The notes below the pieces were generated by a model, which saw only the letters and a list, made by a program, of their open reading frames with translations, ran no database searches and was not told where the DNA came from. From the NCBI GenBank assembly GCA_945906975.1, contig CAMDRY010000049.1:1-12246 (forward strand): DNA of 12,246 nucleotides. The letters are read 5' to 3'. Shown in pieces: positions 6,432-12,171 of the stretch. The stretch comes from Bordetella parapertussis. Lineage in GTDB: Bacteria; Pseudomonadota; Gammaproteobacteria; Burkholderiales; SG8-39. Each line of letters opens with the position of its first letter. Within the stretch, counting starts at the first letter, position 1. A program made the translations under genes and the position numbers.

Positions 6432-7223
6432 ATGCAAAAACTCTTGTTCGTAATGCTGGTTCTGGTGTCCGCGACCGCGGCGTCGGCGCGCGACATCAGG
6501 ATGTCGACCACCACCAGCACTGAAAATTCCGGCCTGCTCAAGGTGTTGCTACCCAAATACGAGGCCAGGTGCGGGTGCAGGGTTCTCGTCATTTCGGTTG
6601 GAACAGGAAAAGCGCTTGAGTTAGGGAAAAATGGCGACGTTGATGTCGTACTGGTTCATGCGCGGCCGGCAGAGGACAAGTTCGTGGCCGAGGGCAGTGG
6701 CATTAATCGCAGGGATGTCATGTATAACGATTTCATCCTCGTCGGCCCCAGGGCCGATCCACTTTTACTTAAAAATCAGAAAAACATCATTGACGCCTTT
6801 AAATCGATGGGGCAGGGAAAGGCTAAGTTCATCTCGCGTGGCGACAACTCCGGCACCGACCAAATGGAAAAGGCTTATTGGAAGCAGGCGGGCGTTGCGC
6901 CAGCGGGGGCGTGGTTTGTTTCTGCGGGGCTGGGCATGGGGGAGGTGCTGACCATGGCTGGCGAAATGCTGGGCTACACGCTTTCGGATCGTGCGACTTA
7001 TGCCGCTTATCGCGCCAAGACCGGCCTCGACATTGTGCTCGCTGGAGATGCGAAAATGTTCAACCCCTACGGCATCATCGCGGTTAATCCGAAAAAATAT
7101 CCGGGTGTCAATTACGATGGTGCCGTGGATTTGATCAACTGGATCATCTCGGCCGAAGGGCAGAATGCCATTGCCGATTTTAAGGTGAGCGGTGAGCAGA
7201 TGTTTTTTCCGAGCGCAAGATAG
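6432..7223 (+). CDS. tupA: Tungstate-type ABC transporter, periplasmic binding protein
   Basis: This 263-aa protein starts at ATG 6432, with AGGAAA about seven bases upstream; an open frame back to 6318 overlaps the regulator gene and is not real. The signal peptide is MQKLLFVMLVLVSATAASA, cleaved before RDIRM. The TupA hallmarks are TTTSTENSGLL (27-36), VGTGKALELG (57-65), GDVDVVLVHARPAEDKFVAEG (68-88), MYNDFILVGP (97-106) and SRGDNSGTDQMEKAYW (135-150). They form the oxyanion pocket in the family, which in characterised members (Eubacterium, Campylobacter) strongly prefers tungstate over molybdate. Pocket specificity cannot be read with certainty here. Two cysteines, C47 and C49, sit close together in the mature protein, which is unusual and could form a disulfide or bind metal. 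tupB begins two bases after the stop. Confidence 0.9.
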   Translation: MQKLLFVMLVLVSATAASARDIRMSTTTSTENSGLLKVLLPKYEARCGCRVLVISVGTGKALELGKNGDVDVVLVHARPAEDKFVAEGSGINRRDVMYNDFILVGPRADPLLLKNQKNIIDAFKSMGQGKAKFISRGDNSGTDQMEKAYWKQAGVAPAGAWFVSAGLGMGEVLTMAGEMLGYTLSDRATYAAYRAKTGLDIVLAGDAKMFNPYGIIAVNPKKYPGVNYDGAVDLINWIISAEGQNAIADFKVSGEQMFFPSAR

Positions 7224-7225
7224 GC

Positions 7226-7921
7226 GTGAACTTCCTTGACGCCTTGAGCGAGGCATTGCGCCTGTTGTTTGGCGGTGATCCCGAACTGTGGGGCATCATC
7301 TGGGTGTCCATCAAGGTCGCCGTGATGGGGCTGGTGCTGGCATTGGTGCCGGGCATTGCCGCCGGCTATGCGCTCGCGATGAAGCGTTTTCGCGGACGTC
7401 GCGCCATGGTTATCACGGTGCAAAGTCTGCTGTCCTTCCCGACCGTGGTGGTCGGCTTGCTGCTGTACATGTTGTTGTCGCGGCAGGGACCGCTGGGCGG
7501 CTGGCAACTGCTGTTTACGCAGGACGCGATGATCCTCGGCCAGGCGATTCTCGCTTTCCCCATCATGGCCGCGTTCACGCTGTCCGCGGTGCAGGGCGCC
7601 GACCCGCGTGCGCATGAGACAGCGGTGGGTCTGGGTGCCGGGCCGTGGCGTGCGGCCCTCACCACGCTCAACGAGGTTCGTTTCGCCGTGGTCGCCGCCG
7701 TGCTGAATGGCTTTGGTCGTGCCATTTCCGAGGTCGGCTGCGCGCTCATGATTGGCGGCAATATCGCCGGGTTGACGCGCAACATCACCACTGCCATTGC
7801 GCTGGAAACAAGCAAGGGAGAGTTCGCCCAGGGTATCGCATTGGGCTTGGTTCTCATGGTGCTCGCCCTGGCCGTAAACGCCGCCTTGGCTTTTTTGCAA
7901 GGTGAAGGGGGAATGAAGTGA
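7226..7921 (+). CDS. tupB: Tungstate-type ABC transporter, membrane permease
   Basis: This 231-aa permease has hydrophobic segments near residues 24-50, 63-84, 101-122, 150-175 and 202-224. The ATPase-docking loop is ETAVGLGAGPWRAALTTLNEVRFAV (131-155), followed by LNGFGRAISEVGCALMIGGNIAGLTRNITTAIALETSKGEF (160-200), which is strongly typical of TupB. SFPTVVVGLLLYMLLSRQGPLG (70-91) matches the region conserved between Mod and Tup permeases. The start is a GTG two bases after the tupA stop, with no strong ribosome site, so translation probably depends on tupA. The gene overlaps tupC by four bases (GTGA). It should form the membrane dimer through which tungstate from TupA enters the cytoplasm. 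Confidence 0.92.
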   Translation: MNFLDALSEALRLLFGGDPELWGIIWVSIKVAVMGLVLALVPGIAAGYALAMKRFRGRRAMVITVQSLLSFPTVVVGLLLYMLLSRQGPLGGWQLLFTQDAMILGQAILAFPIMAAFTLSAVQGADPRAHETAVGLGAGPWRAALTTLNEVRFAVVAAVLNGFGRAISEVGCALMIGGNIAGLTRNITTAIALETSKGEFAQGIALGLVLMVLALAVNAALAFLQGEGGMK

Positions 7922-8583
7922 GCGGGCAATTCGGGCACTGGGCGGCGCTGGAGGGAGTGCACAAGCGCTTCGGTGACCGCATGATCCTCGAGGGCGCAGG
8001 GATCGCGCTCGGAGCCGGCCGCGCCTATGTGCTTACCGGAGACAACGGCAGTGGCAAGAGCACCTTGCTGCGCATATTTGCCGGGCTTGAGCCGGCGCAG
8101 GGAAGGCTGTACTTCGAAAGCTGCGAATTCGCGCTCGGCAGCTATCCGGGCCACGTTCGTCGCGAGATCATTTATGTGCATCAGCATCCTTACCTCTTTC
8201 AAACCAGCGTGGAAAAAAATATCGCCTACGGTCTTAGGGCGCGCGGCGCACCTTCTGCGGGTATTGCGCAACAAGTCGATCGGGCGATTGCGTGGGCACG
8301 CCTGCAGGCGGTTAGGCTCACGCCACCGCATAAATTATCGGGGGGGGAGCGGCAGCGTGTGGCGCTCGCCCGCGCCTGGCTGCTCGAACCGAAGTTGCTG
8401 CTGCTCGATGAGCCGACATCCAGTCTAGACGCCGAATCGCGCGAACAGGTGATCGCGCTGATTGCGACAATCTGCGCCGAGGGCCGCGCCACGGTGCTGA
8501 TTGCCTGCCATGACCGCGAACTGATCGATCTGCCGGGGATGGCACGTCTGCACATCGAGTATGGGCGGATCGCTCCGGCATGA
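7918..8583 (+). CDS. tupC: Tungstate-type ABC transporter ATPase
   Basis: This 221-aa ATPase has Walker A GDNGSGKS (41-48), Q-loop YVHQHPYLF (Gln89), signature LSGGERQR (140-147), Walker B LLLLDE (160-165), D-loop SSLD and H-loop ACHD (His198). It ends soon after the nucleotide-binding domain. There is no Mop/TOBE domain, unlike modC in the same window, so it lacks the built-in metal feedback that modC may have. This fits TupC. The GTG start overlaps the tupB stop, and GGGGGA lies five bases upstream. The signature motif is encoded across eight consecutive G (8340-8347), a possible slippage or sequencing-error site. No strong terminator follows: a 4-bp hairpin near 8641-8653 with four T after it is weak. 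Confidence 0.93.
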   Translation: MSGQFGHWAALEGVHKRFGDRMILEGAGIALGAGRAYVLTGDNGSGKSTLLRIFAGLEPAQGRLYFESCEFALGSYPGHVRREIIYVHQHPYLFQTSVEKNIAYGLRARGAPSAGIAQQVDRAIAWARLQAVRLTPPHKLSGGERQRVALARAWLLEPKLLLLDEPTSSLDAESREQVIALIATICAEGRATVLIACHDRELIDLPGMARLHIEYGRIAPA

Positions 8584-8746
8584 GGCCGTGCCAGCATGGC
8601 GTGGTGAATGCATCGCCAAGCAAGGGACGATGGCTGGAAACGCCCGATTGGCGGACCTTTTCAGCATTTCGCTCCGGATGGCTTTGCGTCAGGTTTTGGC
8701 CGAAGCTGCCCCCTGGCATGCGCTTGGAGACCCGTTATAGTCGCGC

Positions 8747-8755
8747 TGATATAAT
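8747..8755 (+). promoter_or_regulatory. Extended -10 promoter for the Moco operon
   Basis: TGATATAAT combines a perfect TATAAT (8750-8755) with the TGn extension (8747-8749), the form that works without a good -35. It lies 53 bases before the mobB ATG, inside the 225-base gap after tupC. No good -35 lies at 16-18 bases; TTGGAG (8724-8729) is 20 bases away. I see no gene in 8584-8808 and no recognisable Moco riboswitch, although I cannot exclude a divergent one by eye. Confidence 0.55.
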
Positions 8756-8808
8756 GCAGCCCTACTCATTCATCTGCCCGGCCATGGCGCGGTGCAGGCC
8801 TCGCGGCA

Positions 8809-9303
8809 ATGAAGACATTTGGTTTCGCCGGCTGGTCCGGTAGTGGCAAGACCACACTGATCGAGAAACTCATTCCCTGTTTTATTGCGCAGGGGCTGAA
8901 GGTTTCTCTGATCAAGCACGCCCACCATGCATTTGATGTCGACCAGCCCGGCAAGGATTCATGGCGGCATCGCGAGGCCGGTTGTCAGGAGGTGATGGTG
9001 GTGTCGGAGCGGCGCTGGGCGTTGATGCATGAATCACGCGGTGCCGCCGAGCCGACGCTGGATGAGCAGATAGAACGGCTCAGCCCCTGCGATCTGGTGC
9101 TGGTAGAAGGCTACAAATTCAGCGCCCTGCCCAAGCTCGAAATCTCACGTTTGTCCAACGGCAAAGGCCTGTTGCACCCTGAGGATCCGCGCATCGTGGC
9201 AATTGCCTCCGACCATGAACTTGCCACAACGCTGCCATGCTTCGACCTTGATGAGCCAGCGCGCATTGCCACCTTCATCACACAATACTTGGAACTGAAA
9301 TGA
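8809..9303 (+). CDS. mobB: MobB, GTP-binding accessory of molybdenum cofactor dinucleotide synthesis
   Basis: This 164-aa P-loop GTPase-like protein is close to E. coli MobB. It has a P-loop GWSGSGKT (8-15), TTLIEKLIP, then LIKHAHHAFDVDQPGKDSWRHREAG (34-58), RRWALM (68-73) and DLVLVEGYKFSALPKLEI (95-112), with ASDHEL near the end. In E. coli MobB binds GTP and interacts with MobA, which joins GMP to Moco; MobB is not essential there. No mobA is present in this window, so the catalytic partner must be elsewhere. The ATG at 8809 places the conserved FAGWSG at the expected distance; an upstream GTG at 8791 would only add six unlike residues. The ribosome site is poor. The stop overlaps the moeA start (ATGA). 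Confidence 0.94.
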   Translation: MKTFGFAGWSGSGKTTLIEKLIPCFIAQGLKVSLIKHAHHAFDVDQPGKDSWRHREAGCQEVMVVSERRWALMHESRGAAEPTLDEQIERLSPCDLVLVEGYKFSALPKLEISRLSNGKGLLHPEDPRIVAIASDHELATTLPCFDLDEPARIATFITQYLELK

Positions 9304-10505
9304 ACAAAGGCCTGCTTTCCGTTGAAGAAGCGCTGATACAGCTGCTTGATGGCGCCAAAGCCGTCACCGAAACCGAGACCGTTGCCACCTTGGCGGCCAC
9401 TGGCAGGGTGCTCGCCGTCGCGCAACGCTCTGGCATGGATGTGCCGCCTCTGGATAACAGCGCGATGGATGGCTACGCACTGCGCCTGGCCGATCTTGCC
9501 GGGCCCGGAACGCGTCTGCGCGTCACGCAGCGTATTTTTGCCGGCGCGGTGGGCTCTGCGCTCGAGGCCGGTTCGGCCGCGCGTATCTTCACCGGGGCGC
9601 CGATTCCGGAGGGTGCCGATGCCGTGGTCATGCAGGAGCAGTGCAGTGTCGAGGAGGGCGCGGTGATCGTAAATCAATTGCCAAAGCCGGGTGAATGGGT
9701 GCGCCGCGTGGCCAGCGATATTCAGGCCGGCGGGGAAATTCTTCCCGCGGGTATTCGCCTGCGACCGCAGGACACCGGCCTTGCCGCGTCTGTCGGCATT
9801 GCCGCGCTTCCGGTGCGCCGGCGCGTTCGGCTGGGTTTCTTTTTTACCGGCGATGAGCTGGTTATGCCCGGGGATCCATTGGCGCCGGGGCGCATCTATA
9901 ACTCAAACCGTTTCACGCTTAACGGTCTTGGCCAGATGTTCGGTTGCGATGTTCGCGACTACGGCATCGTGCCCGACAATCTCGCGGCGACCCGCGAGGT
10001 ACTGCGTCGCGCGGCTGCCGAAAACGACATCATTGTCACATCCGGCGGTGTATCGGTGGGCGACGCCGATTTCGTCAAGCCGGCTGTTGAGGCCGAAGGA
10101 AAGCTCCTGATGTGGAAAATTGCCATGAAGCCGGGGCGCCCGCTGGCTTTTGGTCGTGTCGGGGCGGCGAGTTTCATCGGCTTGCCCGGGAATCCGGTGT
10201 CCAGTTTTGTAACTTTTCTTATTTTCGTGCGCCCGTTCTTGCTAAAGACCCAGGGCCTGTCGAACCCGATGCCCCGTACGATCGCGGCGCGTGCGGATTT
10301 CGATTGGGTGGAGCCAGACTCGCGGCGCGAATTTCTGCGCGTAAAATGGAATGCCAAGGGAGGGCTTGATCTTTTTGCATCCCAGGATTCGGCCGTCATG
10401 ACATCCACCGTATGGGCCGATGGCTTGGTAGACAATCCGCCGCGCCAGATGATCCGGCACGGCGACACGGTGCAATTGCTGGCTTATTCGGAGCTGTTCC
10501 AGTGA
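9300..10505 (+). CDS. moeA: Molybdopterin molybdenumtransferase MoeA
   Basis: MoeA inserts molybdate into adenylylated molybdopterin, forming Moco. The 401-aa protein has normal length and all the hallmark motifs: LDNSAMDGYAL (51-61), RIFTGAPIPEGADAVVMQE (95-113), the molybdopterin-binding MoaB/Mog-like domain with FTGDELV (182-188), NSNRFTL (201-207), VTSGGVSVGDADFVKP (246-261), KPGRPLAFG (277-285) and GLPGNPVSSFV (294-304), then the C-terminal beta-barrel (about 325-401). Residues matching the acidic active-site positions of E. coli MoeA (TGDEL, GDAD) are present. Only one MoeA is encoded here. Some organisms use separate MoeA paralogs for Mo and W; with both importers adjacent, whether this one handles both metals is open. 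It overlaps mobB and moaD by four bases each, so translation is coupled. Confidence 0.96.
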   Translation: MNKGLLSVEEALIQLLDGAKAVTETETVATLAATGRVLAVAQRSGMDVPPLDNSAMDGYALRLADLAGPGTRLRVTQRIFAGAVGSALEAGSAARIFTGAPIPEGADAVVMQEQCSVEEGAVIVNQLPKPGEWVRRVASDIQAGGEILPAGIRLRPQDTGLAASVGIAALPVRRRVRLGFFFTGDELVMPGDPLAPGRIYNSNRFTLNGLGQMFGCDVRDYGIVPDNLAATREVLRRAAAENDIIVTSGGVSVGDADFVKPAVEAEGKLLMWKIAMKPGRPLAFGRVGAASFIGLPGNPVSSFVTFLIFVRPFLLKTQGLSNPMPRTIAARADFDWVEPDSRREFLRVKWNAKGGLDLFASQDSAVMTSTVWADGLVDNPPRQMIRHGDTVQLLAYSELFQ

Positions 10506-10759
10506 GCGTAAAAATCCTTTTTTTTGCCAGCCTGCGCGAGCAACTTGGTGTCGGTGCCGAGGAGTGCGAGCTTCCGGGCGGCGTTGCGACCGTTGCTGCC
10601 TTGCGCGCGCACCTGATGACACGCGGTGAAGCGTGGCAAATGGCGCTGGGTGAAAAACGTGCGCTGCGTGTCGCCGTGAACCAGGACATGGCCAAGGCGG
10701 AAACATGCGTCAAGGCCGGAGATGAGGTGGCTTTCTTCCCCCCGGTGACCGGGGGCTGA
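10502..10759 (+). CDS. moaD: Molybdopterin synthase small subunit MoaD
   Basis: MoaD is the ubiquitin-like sulfur carrier of molybdopterin synthase. From GTG 10502 it has 85 aa and ends in the essential Gly-Gly (FFPPVTGG), whose C terminus carries the thiocarboxylate. Other family marks are VKILFFASLREQLG (3-16) and VAVNQDMAKAETCVKAGDEVAFFPP (57-81). The start overlaps the moeA stop (GTGA), and GGAG lies eight bases before it. A frame open back to 10412 lies inside moeA and is rejected. A5 and T8 runs (10510-10525) fall at codons 4-8, a possible slippage site. The enzyme that adenylylates MoaD (MoeB) is not in the window. The last codons form a strong hairpin described separately. Confidence 0.94.
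   Translation: MSVKILFFASLREQLGVGAEECELPGGVATVAALRAHLMTRGEAWQMALGEKRALRVAVNQDMAKAETCVKAGDEVAFFPPVTGG
10739..10755 (+). promoter_or_regulatory. GC hairpin at the moaD end masking the moaE ribosome site
   Basis: CCCCCG (10739-10744) and CGGGGG (10750-10755) pair perfectly across the loop GTGAC. The right arm is the only G-rich stretch upstream of the moaE ATG (10761), ending five bases before it. If folded, it would hide the moaE ribosome site until ribosomes finishing moaD open it, forcing coupled synthesis of the two synthase subunits. The sequence is also constrained by the conserved PPVTGG codons, so regulation is an inference. Confidence 0.45.
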
Positions 10760-10760
10760 T

Positions 10761-11219
10761 ATGAGCGTGCGTGTGCAACTTGCGGATTTTGATGTTGGTG
10801 CCGAGATTCTGGCGCTGCGCCGGGGCAATCCAAAGATCGGCGCGATCGCGAGCTTCATCGGTCTGGTACGCGACATCAACGAAGGTAACGACGTTGCCGT
10901 GATGACCCTGGAGCATTACCCGGGCATGACCGAAAAGGCGCTTGAGGCGATTGTGGTCAGGGCGCGAGAGCGCTGGGATATTCTTGACGCGCTGGTGGTT
11001 CATCGCATCGGCGCACTCAGGCCCACTGACCAGATTGTGCTTGTAGTGGTCAGTTCCGCGCATCGCGGCGAGGCTTTTGCCGCCTGTGAGTTCATTATGG
11101 ATTACCTCAAGACCGAGGCGCCATTCTGGAAGAAAGAACAGACGGACAAGGGGGGGCGCTGGGTCGAGGCTCGAGCGTCGGATGAGGATGCGACCGCGCG
11201 CTGGAAAGCCGGGAGCTGA
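10761..11219 (+). CDS. moaE: Molybdopterin synthase catalytic subunit MoaE
   Basis: MoaE binds cyclic pyranopterin monophosphate and, with thiocarboxylated MoaD, installs the two dithiolene sulfurs of molybdopterin. The 152-aa protein shows [17 protein letters not shown] (29-45), [15 protein letters not shown] (50-64), [48 protein letters not shown] (79-126) and GGRWVEA. Lys117 and Lys124 correspond to the catalytic Lys119 and Lys126 of E. coli MoaE, and R102 to the conserved substrate arginine. The ATG lies one base after the moaD stop. A seven-G run (11150-11156) encodes KGG. The C-terminal tail ([12 protein letters not shown]) is ordinary. crcB follows one base after the stop. Confidence 0.96.
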   Translation: MSVRVQLADFDVGAEILALRRGNPKIGAIASFIGLVRDINEGNDVAVMTLEHYPGMTEKALEAIVVRARERWDILDALVVHRIGALRPTDQIVLVVVSSAHRGEAFAACEFIMDYLKTEAPFWKKEQTDKGGRWVEARASDEDATARWKAGS

Positions 11220-11220
11220 A

Positions 11221-11604
11221 ATGTCGGCGGCCGGCTTTGCGGCAGTAGGTGTGGGTGCCGCGCTCGGTGCCTGGTTGCGCTGGGCCCTTGGCCTGGCCCT
11301 CAATCATGTTCTGCCTTTGTTTCCGCTCGGAACACTGCTTGCCAATCTTGTCGGTGGTTACCTTATCGGTGTGTCAATGGGATGGATCGCCCAGACGGGG
11401 GCCATGTCCCCCGAGTTGCGATTGTTCGTAATCACCGGATTTTTGGGCGGGTTGACGACCTTTTCGACGTTTTCTGCAGAGTCGCTCTCACTGCTACAGG
11501 CCGGACGCTACGAGGTGGCCTTGCTGCATGTCGCCGGCCATCTTGCGGGCTCCATCCTCCTCACCCTGCTGGGTTTGTGGACGGTGCGCGCGGTGCTGCA
11601 TTAG
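11221..11604 (+). CDS. crcB: Fluoride channel CrcB/Fluc
   Basis: This 127-aa inner-membrane protein has four hydrophobic helices (about residues 4-28, 36-57, 67-90 and 100-124) and the Fluc motifs GAWLRW (16-21), the pore asparagine in [14 protein letters not shown] (Asn42) and [20 protein letters not shown] (73-92) with its pore phenylalanines. Fluc proteins work as antiparallel dimers that export fluoride. The ATG at 11221 has GGGAG about five bases upstream and lies one base past the moaE stop, so it is the last gene of the mobB-moeA-moaD-moaE transcript. A frame open from 11077 would lie in moaE and is rejected. Fluoride export has no known tie to Moco synthesis, and no fluoride riboswitch can be placed directly in front of it, since moaE is there. 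Confidence 0.94.
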   Translation: MSAAGFAAVGVGAALGAWLRWALGLALNHVLPLFPLGTLLANLVGGYLIGVSMGWIAQTGAMSPELRLFVITGFLGGLTTFSTFSAESLSLLQAGRYEVALLHVAGHLAGSILLTLLGLWTVRAVLH

Positions 11605-11606
11605 CC

Positions 11607-11677
11607 CGGACGCCGATAAACCGGTCCCTGACGCAACCAGGATTGCTGGTTACGCGGCGTCCGCCGTGATGGACGCC
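11607..11677 (+). repeat. Competing inverted repeats after crcB
   Basis: GGACGCC occurs at 11608-11614 and again at 11671-11677, flanking one copy of its complement GGCGTCC (11656-11662). The middle copy can pair with either flank but not both: the left stem extends to 9 bp (11607-11615 with 11655-11663) around an inner 6-bp hairpin (11635-11640 with 11646-11651); the right stem is 7 bp with an 8-base loop. This begins three bases after the crcB stop. There is no T run, so it is not a normal terminator. It may be an intergenic repeat element or a 3' RNA structure. Confidence 0.6.
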
Positions 11678-11714
11678 AGTACCGGATAGCGGGAGGAGGT
11701 CGCGCACCGGTACT
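11678..11714 (+). repeat. 8-bp inverted repeat
   Basis: AGTACCGG (11678-11685) and CCGGTACT (11707-11714) are perfect complements separated by 21 bases. The left arm begins immediately after the preceding repeat, and the right arm runs into the following tandem repeat, so the three look like parts of one element. No function is evident. Confidence 0.6.
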
Positions 11715-11735
11715 CAGGGGAAAACTCAGGGGAAA
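11712..11735 (+). repeat. Two perfect tandem copies of a 12-base unit
   Basis: ACTCAGGGGAAA is present twice head to tail (11712-11723 and 11724-11735) with no mismatch, followed by CTTTAG and the palindrome CGGGCCCG (11742-11749). The stretch 11605-11833 has no convincing gene: its open frames overlap the repeats and look like noise. The pair could be a recent 12-base duplication or a double protein-binding site. Confidence 0.7.
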
Positions 11736-11833
11736 CTTTAGCGGGCCCGTCGTCTGCCAAACAAGCCTACTCGGATTTGGGCCTGGTCGAGATCGAAGGC
11801 ACGCAAACGCAACCCCAGTTCTGCTGGCACGCT

Positions 11834-12052
11834 TCAGAGCCAAGTCTGGTGCATCGTGTCCTGGGCGTGACGCAGCCTGCGATCAAGGTCCGCCATGTTC
11901 TGCGCTGCGCCCAGATACGCTTCCAGATCACGCTGCTCGACGTTCAGCCGCCATGTGGCCAATCGGGCGGTAAAGGCGGCCAGTTTGCCCAAAACGATGA
12001 CGGCTAGCCCCGCGTCGAGCTTGAATGGTTTGCTGATTTCTAGCGTACTCAT
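11834..12052 (-). CDS. Small protein with a DUF3563-like C-terminal motif
   Basis: This 72-aa protein has a good start: GAGGAAA lies about five bases before the ATG. Its N half (about residues 13-35, LDAGLAVIVLGKLAAFTARLA) is mildly hydrophobic and could be an amphipathic or membrane-associated helix. The C half, NVEQRDLEAYLGAAQNMADLDRRLRHAQD (37-65), resembles the DUF3563 pattern found in small beta- and alphaproteobacterial proteins (RRDxYLAxSADxxDLExRxRxLE), whose function is unknown. DUF3563 members are usually about 45-60 aa, so this is slightly long. Two frames on either strand overlap it but lack the ribosome site. I rate the gene as likely real and the family call as tentative. No partner gene hints at a role. 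Confidence 0.6.
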   Translation of the reverse strand: MSTLEISKPFKLDAGLAVIVLGKLAAFTARLATWRLNVEQRDLEAYLGAAQNMADLDRRLRHAQDTMHQTWL

Positions 12053-12171
12053 CTGCGTTTCCTCGTTTCTTTGGACCCATCCCTAGCGCGACAGGCGCGG
12101 ACGAACGTGAGATTGACGTTGAGGAGGAGAAAGCCGACCGCCCCACGATCGCTGCGTACGCTGTAGCTTGC

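Noticed and set aside
7112..7900. 262-codon minus-strand frame opposite the tupA end and tupB
   Set aside because: It is a Gln/His/Gly-rich shadow of genes with clear motifs, with no start signal of its own.
7366..8331. 321-codon minus-strand frame opposite tupB and tupC
   Set aside because: Both plus-strand genes carry full ABC motifs. The antisense product is Arg/Pro/Ser-rich low complexity with no recognisable domain.
8584..8808. Possible Moco riboswitch ahead of mobB
   Set aside because: I could not match the gap to the conserved segments of the Moco RNA motif by eye. A covariance-model search of this gap would settle it.
11605..11750. Integron attC site or insertion-sequence end
   Set aside because: There is no GTTRRRY core, no target-site duplication and no integrase or transposase remnant next to it.
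11601..11843. 80-codon minus-strand frame across the repeat region
   Set aside because: Its sequence is dictated by the inverted and tandem repeats, is Pro/Arg-rich, and has no ribosome site.
11928..12146. 72-codon minus-strand frame overlapping the DUF3563-like gene
   Set aside because: The other frame has the stronger ribosome site and a recognisable motif; both cannot be expected to be real.
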